DNA of 8,711 nt from Peptococcaceae bacterium BRH_c23 (GCA_000961805.1 LADV01000155.1:1-8711), one strand, 5' to 3'. Counted from the first letter of the stretch, positions 1 to 6,152 are shown. Translations and numbers: made by a program. The notes: a model not told the origin generated them from the letters alone.

Positions 1-241
1 TATTACGAGGACTATTATACCAATAATATTTAGGCTGATTGTTAGGATTCATCGGACTGTACCACGATCCACTTACATCAGGGTTAGCTGGTTGCCTTAC
101 ATCCGGGTTAAGTTGAGCTTGGTACGGACTAGCAGTAGGGGCTAGCAGCCAAGGACTGGGTGCTGCAAATGCTCTTGATAGAAAAAAACCTGTAACAAAT
201 AGAGCAATAACAATAAATATCAATAATGCCTTCTTCTTCAT
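1..241 (-). CDS. Small exported Pro/Asn/Tyr-rich protein, 3' end cut by window edge
   Basis: An open frame starts at the ATG at 241-239 and runs off the window after 80 codons. The start is supported by a GGAGGG Shine-Dalgarno about 7 nt upstream. The N-terminus is a clear Sec signal peptide: MKKK, then a hydrophobic core (LLIFIVIALFVTGFF) and a likely cleavage after AFA near residue 25. The mature part has no hydrophobic segment and is rich in Pro, Asn, Tyr and Trp, with a short internal repeat (NPDV occurs twice about 9 residues apart). I do not recognise a family. It has its own promoter, a variant of the regulated module found three more times in this window, so it is probably part of the same regulon as the SHOCT peptides. 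A strong terminator at 352-402 insulates it from the upstream gene. Export is well supported; function is unknown. Confidence 0.75.
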   Translation of the reverse strand, partial: MKKKALLIFIVIALFVTGFFLSRAFAAPSPWLLAPTASPYQAQLNPDVRQPANPDVSGSWYSPMNPNNQPKYYWYNSPRN

Positions 242-273
242 TGTAGTCCCTCCATTTTTAATTCATAATATAG

Positions 274-327
274 ATTCTACCTTAAGAGAATTACATGAAG
301 TTGACGGATTTTTAACATTTTTGTTAA
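274..327 (-). promoter_or_regulatory. Regulated promoter, copy 1 (variant)
   Basis: On the minus strand TTAACA-AAAA-TGTTAA (327-312) is followed by 5 nt and CGTCAA (306-301), then 21 nt and TAGAAT (279-274) as a -10. The 21-nt spacing equals that of the three other copies, although the sequence between differs completely, so the geometry looks selected. The second half-site (CGTCAA) is the weakest of the four. A TATATT just downstream is an alternative -10. Confidence 0.55.
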
Positions 328-351
328 AATACCCTGTCCAAGTTCGGGTAT

Positions 352-402
352 AAAAAACCAAACGAGAAGACGGGCGATATGTTAGGCCTTCTCGTTTGGT
401 TT
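352..402 (-). terminator. Rho-independent terminator
   Basis: A perfect 15-bp inverted repeat (355-369 with 388-402, arm AAACCAAACGAGAAG) encloses an 18-nt loop. Read on the minus strand it runs into a T run (357-352). It ends transcription of the zinc-ribbon gene and relic upstream, before the promoter of the exported protein at 241. Confidence 0.85.
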
Positions 403-431
403 ATGCGTACTGAGATTAATCAGTAGATTTT

Positions 432-551
432 TCATTCATGACCAGATTGGCTACCAGACCTATGATTCCCAACCATATTAGTATTATGGTTTTCGTTGTG
501 ATTAGTGTTATAACCATTTCCGTTCATACTATTTGTGCTTTTACTCGTACT
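432..551 (-). pseudogene. Relic of the 3' end of an exported repeat-protein gene
   Basis: In the frame ending at the TGA at 434-432, the minus strand reads S-T-S-K-S-T-N-S-M-N-G-N-G-Y-N-T-N-H-N-E and continues to S-G-H-E-stop. This aligns with the C-terminal ~37 residues of the 263-aa repeat protein at 2683-3474 (STSKSTNTMNRNGYNSNHNE ... TGHGW). A one-base deletion near the end replaces the terminal GW with a premature stop. DNA similarity continues through the stop into AATCTACTG on both copies. There is no start codon, signal peptide or repeat region. It is a 3' fragment left by duplication or recombination, joined directly to the zinc-ribbon gene. Confidence 0.75.
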
Positions 552-793
552 GGCAGATAGATCCACCAGAGCTCATATTTGATGCCATCCGTACTGATCG
601 TATACACTGTTACCTTGTTTCCGCAGACTTTAAACTCAGTACAACAATCTGTGCAGAAATACTGATCCTTGCCGATAATTCTTACCGCTCGGCTCCGACA
701 CTGAATGCATTGTGTTTGTTTCTCGAAGGAGCCCCTGATTCGTTTTACTTGATGCGCAATCTTAACTTTTTCCGACTTGGCTTTTTCGCCCAT
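524..793 (-). CDS. Small zinc-ribbon-like protein with a foreign C-terminal tail
   Basis: The predicted protein has 89 aa. I chose the ATG at 793 because a purine-rich AAAGGGAGAAGG lies just upstream; the frame is open to 871, but that extension has no ribosome site. The N-terminus is Lys/Arg-rich. The centre holds CxxC at 29/32 and CTDCC at 47-51, with another Cys at 57, an arrangement typical of a four-cysteine zinc ribbon. Such small proteins often bind nucleic acid or serve as structural zinc modules, but I cannot name a family. The last ~9 residues, roughly from PVRVKAQIV, are encoded by the relic of a repeat-protein gene read in another frame, so the original C-terminus was probably replaced. 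It lies 135 bp downstream of yqhQ with no strong terminator between, so it may be co-transcribed. An imperfect GAACA-N4-TGTTC inverted repeat sits upstream at 866-879. Confidence 0.6.
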   Translation of the reverse strand: MGEKAKSEKVKIAHQVKRIRGSFEKQTQCIQCRSRAVRIIGKDQYFCTDCCTEFKVCGNKVTVYTISTDGIKYELWWIYLPVRVKAQIV

Positions 794-928
794 CTTTTCA
801 CCTTCTCCCTTTAAATTCGGTGAACATATTCCATAAGCACCGTAAAAATACGTACTTTCAGATACGAACATGTCTGTTCTGCAACATCAATGGCAAACAC
901 ATCTCTCTACGGGCATAACGCCCAAAAT

Positions 929-1825
929 TCACGTTAGTTCCTGACCTGAATCCAAGACGCCCTTTAATGCAGCCAGCGCGACCTCAAGCTGGGCATCGTC
1001 TGGCTCTCTTGTGGTTAATTTTTGTAATAACAAACCTGGAACAATCAGCCAACGAAACCACGGTGATTCTATATGCCGTGAAGAGAATTTCAGGATCTCA
1101 TAAGCTATCCCCGCAACTAAAGGCATAAGAAGCATGCGGGAAAGTAAGCGCCACCATAAGGGATGCAATCCTACAAAAGCGAACACAAAGATACTTACAA
1201 CAACCACAATTAAAAGGAAACTTGTCCCGCAACGCGGATGCAACCTGGAAAACCGACGCGCATTTTCTGCCGTCAGCTCTTCCCCTGCTTCATAGGTGAA
1301 AATTGCTTTATGCTCTGCCCCATGATATTGAAAAACCCGCTGGATATCTTTGAGCCGAGAAATTACCAAGATGTAGAGGAAAAACACAACGAGTCGTATT
1401 GCCCCCTCCAAAAGATTCTGCCACACGACCCCAGAAATCTTTCCTCGAAGCAAATGGGCCATTCCTGTAGGCAATCCGACAAAAAGCAGAAGACCTAGGC
1501 CAAAAGCTAACCCTATGGTCAACGCTAATTCCCAAAACCCAAGTTCTGTTTCACCACTCTTTTCTCCGCCCTCTTCCCCTTCCATTGAACGGCCAGCTGA
1601 AAAGGTTAAGGCCCGCGTTCCTACAATCAGAGAGTCCACTAGTGCTACAAACCCTCGAAGCAAGGGTAATTTAAAAATAGGTTTTCTCGCCCATGCATTA
1701 ATCTCCAGGCGCGTAACCTCAATCTCGCCATTTGGTAACCTGACCGCAATAGCACTCTCACGAGGTCCACGCATCATTACCCCTTCTATAACGGCTTGAC
1801 CGCCATATTGGACCGGCCTACCCAT
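929..1825 (-). CDS. yqhQ: YqhQ-family integral membrane protein (DUF1385)
   Basis: This 298-aa protein matches the length and motifs I associate with DUF1385/YqhQ of Firmicutes. The N-terminal signature GGQAVIEGVMMRGP spans residues 8-21. Hydrophobic segments lie near 100-118, 140-156, 202-220 and 230-245. The conserved polar core is YHGAEHK (167-173) and HPRCGTSF (196-203), whose His, Glu and Cys residues could form a metal or active site near the membrane; that is inference. The family's biochemical role is not established to my knowledge. The ATG at 1825 has an excellent Shine-Dalgarno (GAGGAGG). It starts 30 nt after the four-helix-bundle ORF, so both are probably read from the regulated promoter at 2211-2264. 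Downstream, only a short GGGC-N5-GCCC hairpin without a T run (911-923) precedes the zinc-ribbon gene. It looks intact and is the most housekeeping-like gene here. Confidence 0.92.
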   Translation of the reverse strand: MGRPVQYGGQAVIEGVMMRGPRESAIAVRLPNGEIEVTRLEINAWARKPIFKLPLLRGFVALVDSLIVGTRALTFSAGRSMEGEEGGEKSGETELGFWELALTIGLAFGLGLLLFVGLPTGMAHLLRGKISGVVWQNLLEGAIRLVVFFLYILVISRLKDIQRVFQYHGAEHKAIFTYEAGEELTAENARRFSRLHPRCGTSFLLIVVVVSIFVFAFVGLHPLWWRLLSRMLLMPLVAGIAYEILKFSSRHIESPWFRWLIVPGLLLQKLTTREPDDAQLEVALAALKGVLDSGQELT

Positions 1826-1854
1826 CTCTCGTCCTCCTCATCTCTGAATAGACT

Positions 1855-2151
1855 CTAGGCAATCGCCGAGCCTGTTGGGACAAAGGTTTCCTGACCCAAC
1901 CTTGTAGATTCAACCCTTGGTACACCAAGGACTTGTTGACTAACTTGAACGTAATTTTTATAGTTGGCTTTTATATCATCGACTATTTTTTTCTCCTCAG
2001 AGTTAATCTTCAATTGGTTCGCTTGTTCGAGGGCATCATTTATCTTCTGATCAATTGCTTCCATCTTGTTCCTATTCTTAGAGTCTTGAGTCACTATATA
2101 GCTCAACTCGGACATCCAGCGTTCCGCCAGACAATGATGATTCAACTGCAT
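1855..2151 (-). CDS. Truncated chemoreceptor-type four-helix-bundle (4HB_MCP-like) fragment
   Basis: This is a 98-aa ORF with AGGGGA as Shine-Dalgarno 4 nt before the ATG. Residues 8-76 (ELSYIVTQDS, then a charged helix, EEKKIVDDIKANYKNYVQV, SQQVL) resemble the middle of the ligand-sensing four-helix bundle of methyl-accepting chemotaxis proteins: a helix end, the D-x-x-x-R-x-x linker, then two amphipathic helices. The first transmembrane helix, most of helix 1, helix 4, the HAMP and the signalling domain are absent. After SQQVLGVPR the sequence loses helical character and looks like read-through. A hairpin (GTTGGG 1874-1879 / CCCAAC 1895-1900) lies in this tail. It is therefore either a decayed receptor fragment or a small cytoplasmic remnant. 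A full regulated promoter directly upstream implies that it is still transcribed. The family match is by eye from the pattern and is moderate. Confidence 0.5.
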   Translation of the reverse strand: MQLNHHCLAERWMSELSYIVTQDSKNRNKMEAIDQKINDALEQANQLKINSEEKKIVDDIKANYKNYVQVSQQVLGVPRVESTRLGQETFVPTGSAIA

Positions 2152-2192
2152 AAGTCCCCTACCTTTTTTCCTAAAAGGATTTACCCTCTCCT

Positions 2193-2264
2193 TTCAATGT
2201 TGTTAAGCAAAGTATAGAGTTTTCATTTTACGCCCACATCACAGATTCTTAACATTTTTGTGAA
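2193..2264 (-). promoter_or_regulatory. Regulated promoter, copy 2, with leader inverted repeat
   Basis: Minus strand: TTCACA-AAAA-TGTTAA (2264-2249), 5 nt, TGTGAT (2243-2238), 21 nt, then the -10 TATACT (2216-2211). Just past the start region lies TTAACAACATTGAA (2206-2193), an imperfect inverted repeat. The stretch is nearly identical to the promoters at 6081-6152 and 8112-8183. It drives the four-helix-bundle fragment and probably yqhQ. There is no good sigma-A -35, which fits an activator-dependent promoter. Confidence 0.65.
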
Positions 2265-2428
2265 ATAGTCTCTAATTTGATATCTCATGGTTATCGACAA
2301 GCCCATATGACCATGATTTTAGTTCACAAAGTTAGAATTTTCCTCTATTTCGTTATCTATATTCAGAAGTACGATCAACAATTTTTTCGATTCTAGTTTA
2401 TTGTTCTATTTTCCTACCGTCTTAAGTG

Positions 2429-2505
2429 AAAAAGTAGGACAGGCGCTTATTGTAAGCCTTTGTCCTACTCTAGCCTCATCTTTTTACCAGCCATGTTACC
2501 GAACA
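2429..2505 (-). terminator. Hairpin terminator, family copy 1, plus scrap of a repeat-protein 3' end
   Basis: The arms GTAGGACA (2434-2441) and TGTCCTAC (2461-2468) pair, with an inner GCTTA/TAAGC stem (2445-2449/2453-2457), and a T run follows on the minus strand (2433-2429). Just upstream, 2505-2483 reads GGTAACATGGCTGGTAA, matching the 3' end of the 6348-6728 gene (GGTAACATGGGTTGGTAA) apart from one lost base and one change. The terminator therefore arrived with, or survives from, another repeat-protein gene now lost. The rest of the 530-bp gap (about 2270-2428 and 2506-2632) shows nothing I recognise. Confidence 0.7.
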
Positions 2506-2632
2506 TATTAATGGTTCGATCCCTTTAGTATGATTAAATTTCAGGATTGACCTTTTCCTAGCACCTTGCTTTTGGCTAATCCGTTTTCATTAAACGCATT
2601 GCGTCCATTACCAAACTATATTTCTTAAATTT

Positions 2633-2665
2633 AACTGGGCTGACTCAAATTGACTCAGCCCAGTT
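2633..2665 (-). terminator. Terminator-like hairpin after the large repeat-protein gene
   Basis: A perfect 11-bp inverted repeat, AACTGGGCTGA (2633-2643) with TCAGCCCAGTT (2655-2665), has an 11-nt loop and begins 17 nt after the stop codon at 2683. The following minus-strand sequence is A/T-rich but has no clean T run. Confidence 0.65.
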
Positions 2666-2682
2666 AAACAATTCAGTAGATT

Positions 2683-3474
2683 TTACCATCCATGTCCGGT
2701 TCGGCTACCAGACCCACCCATATTGGTATTACGGCTCTCGTTATGATTAGAGTTATAACCATTTCTGTTCATAGTATTTGTGCTTTTACTCGTGCTAGAT
2801 GGTTGAGCAGTTTGGCTCGGTTGTGTGTTATGCCATTGCTGGTCTTGTTGGGAATTCATATTAGAATGCCATTGTAGGTCATCATTGCAGAAATATTGAC
2901 TGTTTTGTCCCGTAGTTACAGGTGCGGGGGTGACAGTTGCAACTGGGTCGGTTACAGGAGTGGTGGTTGCAGCTGGATCAGTTGCAGGAGTAGTGGTTGC
3001 AGCTGGGTCGGTTGCAGGAGTAGTGGTTGCAGCTGGGTCGGTTGCAGGAGTAGTGGTTGCAGCTGGGTCGGTTGCTGGAGTAGTGGTTGCAGCTGGGTCG
3101 GTTGCAGGAGCAGTGGTTGCAGCTGGGTCGGTTGCAGGAGTAGTGGTTGCAGCTGGGTCGGTTGCTGGGGCAACGGTTGTAGCTGGGTCGGTTGCAGGGG
3201 CAACAGTTGTAGCTGGGTCGGTTGCAGGGGCAACAGTTGTAGCTGGGTCAGTTGTAGGGGTGACGGTTGCAGCTGGGTCGGTTACAGGGGTAACAGTTGC
3301 AGTTGGATCGGTTGCTGGGATGACGATTGCACTAGGAGTAGTTGTTGTTACAGTTGCAGTAGTGCTAGGGTCCACAGACGTTGCTGATGTAGCAGCACTC
3401 ACTGCTGCAACCGCTCCCATTATCAGCCCAAGAGATAATGTACTTACCATTAACGTATTTTTTAAACTTTTCAT
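2683..3474 (-). CDS. Exported repeat protein with twelve Thr/Ala/Pro/Asp decapeptides
   Basis: The predicted protein has 263 aa. I use the ATG at 3474, not the in-frame ATG at 3483, because GGAAGG is then 9 nt away, as in the paralogues, and the protein starts MKSLKNT like their MKNIKNT. The signal peptide is residues 1 to about 27 (hydrophobic LMVSTLSLGLIMGAVAAV, cleavage after VSA). Residues ~55-185 are decapeptide repeats of the form AATTTPATDP: 13 TDP motifs bound 12 units, encoded by a 30-bp tandem array. Thr/Pro richness suggests an extended, possibly glycosylated or wall-spanning stalk (inference). The C-terminal ~75 residues are Asn/Ser/Gln/His-rich with one Cys (QYFCNDD) and end in GHGW. 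There is no LPXTG motif, S-layer domain or C-terminal membrane anchor. A conserved leader hairpin lies upstream, then the kinase gene without an intervening terminator. Function unknown. Confidence 0.85.
   Translation of the reverse strand: MKSLKNTLMVSTLSLGLIMGAVAAVSAATSATSVDPSTTATVTTTTPSAIVIPATDPTATVTPVTDPAATVTPTTDPATTVAPATDPATTVAPATDPATTVAPATDPAATTTPATDPAATTAPATDPAATTTPATDPAATTTPATDPAATTTPATDPAATTTPATDPAATTTPVTDPVATVTPAPVTTGQNSQYFCNDDLQWHSNMNSQQDQQWHNTQPSQTAQPSSTSKSTNTMNRNGYNSNHNESRNTNMGGSGSRTGHGW
2930..3330 (-). repeat. 30-bp tandem repeat array inside the exported-protein gene
   Basis: About twelve tandem 30-bp units (plus-strand core agctgggtcggttgcaggag) lie wholly in frame with the decapeptide repeats. 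Units in the middle (about 2990-3150) are almost identical, while those nearest each end have drifted. This is the pattern of unequal exchange or slippage acting at the centre. The exact 30-bp period also keeps other frames open, which produces long spurious antisense reading frames. Confidence 0.9.
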
Positions 3475-3567
3475 CAAAATCATCCTTCCTTAAACTAATT
3501 ACTAAAATCCATAAAAACTACAATGGCGCTTGCTTTTTTGACCTTGCTTTGTTTGATTCTTTTCCAA

Positions 3568-3631
3568 TGACCACCCCCTGTCTTCTTCAGTAAGTTATTC
3601 GCAACAGTTTGTGCTTTTTTGAGGGTAGTTA
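3568..3631 (-). ncRNA. Conserved leader hairpin, copy 1 (candidate structured RNA)
   Basis: In the minus-strand RNA, UAACUACCCUC (3631-3621) can pair with GGGGGUGGUCA (3578-3568), 10 of 11 positions including G-U pairs, closing a loop of about 42 nt. The 3' half is shared with the leaders at 6831 and 7729 (CGAATAACT, then ACAGGGGGTGGTCA), while the 5' arm differs but still pairs. It lies between the kinase gene and the repeat-protein gene, about 94 nt before the start codon. I match it to no known riboswitch class. Confidence 0.55.
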
Positions 3632-3711
3632 TTAAAAAATAGTAAGTAAAAGTATGTAATGTTTTCCCCAATCTCGTATTTTACTAATTTTCAACGTAAG
3701 AAAAACTTCTA

Positions 3712-4833
3712 TTAAATGGAGGGGAGCAGTATTTCTACCCGAACCCCTCCATCCCTTCGATTCGTAGTGGATATCTTCCCCCCGTGCTGATCAAGGATGC
3801 TGTGCACAACAGATAACCCCAACCCTGTACCTTTTTCCTTCGTCGTAAAAAATGGGTCATAAATATAGGGCATGACATCCAGCGAGATACCTGGTCCCTC
3901 GTCACTGACGGCGAATCCTACAAAGCCAACTTGTCGAACTCCTTCTAGCAGAATCACACCGCCTTCCCCCTGGGCATCGATTGCATTGAGTAAAATATTT
4001 AGGATCACTTGCTTAATCTGATCCGGATCCACCACAACCTCTTGCTCGCCAACCTGACTTGGTGCCTGTTTCAACTCAATGTGATGTTGTCTCAGGGCAG
4101 GCCGGATCAAGGTAACTACTTCGTCCAAGAGTTTCCCTAACGGAATCCCCCCACGCACAAGCTCTTTAGGACGGGCAAAGAACAGAAACTCGCTCACCAA
4201 GCGATTTAACCGTTCAGACTCTTCAATAAGTACTCTACAATATTCTGAAACAACCCCATCGTCACTTTTTTCCTGCGCCATTAGTTGGATGCTCACTTTC
4301 ATGATCCCCAAGGGATTGCGTATTTCATGAGCCAACCCGGCACTCATATGCCCCAGTGCCGTTAAGCGTTCCGTTTGCCGGATCTCACCCTCCAATCGTT
4401 CACGTTCCTGCCCTTCTTGCTTTAACTTTTCTACCAACTGCGTCTGAACTAGCAAAGCGAGCTGATGTTTGCGTGATGCCTTTCGTTCCTGTTCAATCAA
4501 GAATCCTGTTAACCAGCCGATTCCGTTAATTAAGCCGATTTCCACCCACTGCATATACATGGCAGATGGCGCCATTGCCTGGAGATATATCATCAACGGT
4601 AGGATGAGGACCGTAATGACCAAGCTGGATATTATCCCCCCAGCAGGGCCAAAACGCATGGCAGCATAAATCACCGGGAGGTAGTACGCGAATTGCAGTA
4701 GAATGTGATAATTCATTTCGTAATGGTAATTCGTGTAGTGAATGGCCGTCAAAATCACCACAACAAGCCCAATCGCGATAAGGTCAAAGAGAGTCCGAGT
4801 ACGATTTTGTGCAGGAGGCTCATGATTTAGCAA
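3712..4833 (-). CDS. Orphan membrane sensor histidine kinase (HisKA/HATPase_c)
   Basis: This is a 373-aa kinase. The start is TTG at 4833, chosen because GAGGGAG lies 7 nt upstream; no in-frame ATG fits better. Residues ~15-115 form about four transmembrane segments with short loops and no large extracellular domain, so it may sense membrane state or a small ligand (inference). A helical linker (120-155) leads to HisKA with the phospho-acceptor His169 in AGLAHEIRNPL. The ATPase domain shows the N box (NILLNAIDA, 279-287), G1 (DEGPGI, 311-316), the F box (YDPFFTTKEKG) and G2 (GTGLGL, 335-340), and all catalytic residues look intact. The HEIRNPL box is typical of NtrB- and sporulation-kinase-like enzymes. 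No response regulator is adjacent, as is common for orphan phosphorelay kinases of spore formers. Upstream is the NlpC hairpin; downstream, no terminator separates it from the repeat-protein leader. Confidence 0.9.
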   Translation of the reverse strand: MLNHEPPAQNRTRTLFDLIAIGLVVVILTAIHYTNYHYEMNYHILLQFAYYLPVIYAAMRFGPAGGIISSLVITVLILPLMIYLQAMAPSAMYMQWVEIGLINGIGWLTGFLIEQERKASRKHQLALLVQTQLVEKLKQEGQERERLEGEIRQTERLTALGHMSAGLAHEIRNPLGIMKVSIQLMAQEKSDDGVVSEYCRVLIEESERLNRLVSEFLFFARPKELVRGGIPLGKLLDEVVTLIRPALRQHHIELKQAPSQVGEQEVVVDPDQIKQVILNILLNAIDAQGEGGVILLEGVRQVGFVGFAVSDEGPGISLDVMPYIYDPFFTTKEKGTGLGLSVVHSILDQHGGKISTTNRRDGGVRVEILLPSI

Positions 4834-4915
4834 AAGAAGATCTCCCTCTCTATCCTTTTATCCACCCTAAACACCCCATAAAAATCTATTCCTATTTTAA
4901 ACACCTACAAGAGTA

Positions 4916-4945
4916 GGACAGGCGTCCATTGTAAGCCGCCTGCCC
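4916..4945 (-). terminator. Hairpin, family copy 2, after the NlpC gene
   Basis: As minus-strand RNA, GGGCAGGCG (4945-4937) pairs fully with CGCCUGUCC (4924-4916) using one G-U pair; the plus-strand RNA would have an A-C mismatch. The 12-nt loop contains the conserved CTTACAAT. There is only a weak T-rich tail, so termination may be partial. It separates the endopeptidase from the kinase gene. Confidence 0.65.
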
Positions 4946-4969
4946 TGAATCGTTAAAATAATTCGCTCT

Positions 4970-5644
4970 TTAAAAAACTCGCCGGGCACCAACATAAACG
5001 GATTTCCAGTACGGTCCAATCACATAAACCGTAACCCCTTTAGACGACGAAGCATTGATAAATTGCCCATCGCCGAGATAAATTCCGTCATGACTTACTA
5101 CACCGTCACCAGTAAACGAGAAAAAAACTAAATCTCCAGGTTGAAGGTCTTCAAAAGCAACCTGGCTCCCTGCCGTATATTGATCACGTGAAACCCGTGG
5201 TAATGTGATTCCGTTTTGGGCAAACACATATTGAATATACCCCGAACAATCAAATCCAGTTTGAGGTGAAGTCCCACCCCATAGATACTTAACTCCAAGA
5301 TATTGTTTTGCAGTAGCGATAATGGAATCGACTTTATTCTGACGCTGCTTTACTAAATAAGCCTCATTGAGCGACTTTATGGTCAATGGTCCAACGATTC
5401 CATCGCCCACCAAACTATGTGCCTGTTGAAAATTTATCACGCCCTGTTTTGTTTTACTTCCAAAGATACCATCCACTTTCCCTACATTAAACCCCATATC
5501 ATTAAGTATTGTCTGTAGCTCTACGACATCTGCCCCCGTGGATCCTACCTTAAGTAAAACATTCCCCAGCGCTGCCTGGGCAGGAGTTGACAACGAAAGT
5601 GAAAAAATTATTAAAAAGAGTACAAGGATAATTTTGTTCTTCAT
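4970..5644 (-). CDS. Secreted NlpC/P60 peptidoglycan endopeptidase with PG-binding domain
   Basis: The predicted protein has 224 aa from the ATG at 5644. An upstream in-frame ATG at 5674 would put ten polar residues (with Trp and two Arg) before the signal peptide and has no ribosome site. Residues 1-24 are a Sec signal peptide ending PAQA. Residues ~28-92 are a PG_binding_1 domain (LKVGSTGADVVELQ, then DGIFGSKT and the repeat-like DGIVGPLT). Residues ~105-224 are the NlpC/P60 domain, with catalytic Cys133 in FDCSGY and His185 in SHDGIYLG. The third position is Asn197 (FINAS), where His is more common but Asn is tolerated in the family. It should cleave D-glutamyl-diaminopimelate-type bonds of the stem peptide outside the membrane, in wall growth, sporulation or germination. 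No terminator separates it from the SHOCT gene, so read-through from that regulated promoter is possible. An inverted repeat abuts its Shine-Dalgarno. Confidence 0.92.
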   Translation of the reverse strand: MKNKIILVLFLIIFSLSLSTPAQAALGNVLLKVGSTGADVVELQTILNDMGFNVGKVDGIFGSKTKQGVINFQQAHSLVGDGIVGPLTIKSLNEAYLVKQRQNKVDSIIATAKQYLGVKYLWGGTSPQTGFDCSGYIQYVFAQNGITLPRVSRDQYTAGSQVAFEDLQPGDLVFFSFTGDGVVSHDGIYLGDGQFINASSSKGVTVYVIGPYWKSVYVGARRVF

Positions 5645-5659
5645 TCTTCTGTTCCATCC

Positions 5660-5699
5660 TTTCAAGATTAACATCTCACAGGTAACGGAATCTTTGAAA
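5660..5699 (-). promoter_or_regulatory. Imperfect inverted repeat abutting the NlpC ribosome-binding site
   Basis: On the minus strand TTTCAAAGATT (5699-5689) can pair with AATCTTGAAA (5669-5660) with one bulged A. The 3' arm ends in the bases of the AAAGGA Shine-Dalgarno for the ATG at 5644. It could hold the ribosome site in a hairpin, but this is a single case without comparative support. Confidence 0.3.
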
Positions 5700-5765
5700 G
5701 AAACTGGTATAACTAATTAATTACATTTCCGGTTTATATTATTAAAATGATTCATGGCACCACTG

Positions 5766-6020
5766 TTACAGTAGCAATTCTTTTTTCCTCTTTTGATATT
5801 CTTTCAAATCAATCTCACCACAGGCATAACGTCCAAGTAAGACATCTAAGGCCTTATCTTGTTCGATAATTCGACGTATAAGAATCCGAGAAGCTATCCG
5901 CCGAAATATATTTATAATTAAGGCAATCAATACTATCCAAAAAAGTAATTGGATTGCCATCCCTAGTATCCCCATCCCCCAAAATCCGCCAGCATAAAAT
6001 GAGCCCCAACCGCCAAGCAT
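5766..6020 (-). CDS. SHOCT-domain single-pass membrane peptide (paralogue of the one at 7795)
   Basis: This 84-aa protein starts at the ATG at 6020 with a strong AAAGGAGGAG Shine-Dalgarno. The N-terminus is Gly/Trp/Phe-rich (MLGGWGSFYAGGFWGMG), followed by one transmembrane segment at about residues 19-40 (MAIQLLFWIVLIALIINIF) and an Arg-rich stop-transfer. The C-terminal ~30 residues, ALDVLLGRYACGEIDLKEYQ and then KRKKELL, match the SHOCT domain (short C-terminal helical motif; R-Y-A-x-G-E-I-x-x-x-E-Y). SHOCT segments are thought to mediate oligomerisation or protein contacts; no enzyme activity is expected. It is closely similar to the 86-aa peptide at 7795-8055 in protein and DNA, including the promoter, so the two come from a duplication. 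It is controlled by the regulated promoter at 6081-6152. Downstream it may extend into the NlpC gene. Confidence 0.85.
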   Translation of the reverse strand: MLGGWGSFYAGGFWGMGILGMAIQLLFWIVLIALIINIFRRIASRILIRRIIEQDKALDVLLGRYACGEIDLKEYQKRKKELLL

Positions 6021-6080
6021 AACTCACTCCTCCTTTCCGTGAACTTTCCATCAAAACATCCACAATAAAGCAAGGTCTCT

Positions 6081-6152
6081 TTCAACGTTGTTAAGCTAAG
6101 TATAGAGGTTTCATTTTACGCCCACGTCACATATTCTTAACATTTTTGTTAA
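6081..6152 (-). promoter_or_regulatory. Regulated promoter, copy 3, with leader inverted repeat
   Basis: Minus strand: TTAACA-AAAA-TGTTAA (6152-6137), 5 nt, TGTGAC (6131-6126), 21 nt, then the -10 TATACT (6104-6099). TTAACAACGTTGAA (6094-6081) follows in the presumed leader. This is the cleanest copy. The remaining upstream sequence (6153-6299) contains nothing I recognise. Confidence 0.7.

Noticed and set aside
533..814. Plus-strand 93-aa gene opposite the zinc-ribbon gene
   Set aside because: No ribosome site or recognisable domain; the minus strand has the CxxC motifs and a good ribosome site.
866..879. LexA/DinR-type SOS box upstream of the zinc-ribbon gene (CGAACATGTCTGTTCT)
   Set aside because: The Firmicutes box needs four bases between CGAAC and GTTCG; here there are six and the last base does not match. 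It remains only a GAACA-N4-TGTTC inverted repeat.
911..923. Terminator after yqhQ
   Set aside because: GGGC-N5-GCCC is only a 4-bp stem with no T run, so I do not call it a terminator.
2930..3330. CRISPR array
   Set aside because: The 30-bp repeats are directly tandem with no unique spacers and are in frame with a protein.
2896..3493. Long plus-strand reading frames across the repeat array, one rich in Cys/Ser/Gly (SSGCSWVGCR) and one in Val/Ala/Gly
   Set aside because: They mirror the exact 30-bp period of the minus-strand gene, which has the signal peptide, ribosome site and paralogues. The plus frames lack these.
5854..6063. 69-aa minus-strand frame overlapping the SHOCT gene
   Set aside because: It is a shifted frame of the SHOCT gene; the SHOCT frame has the paralogue, transmembrane helix and Shine-Dalgarno.
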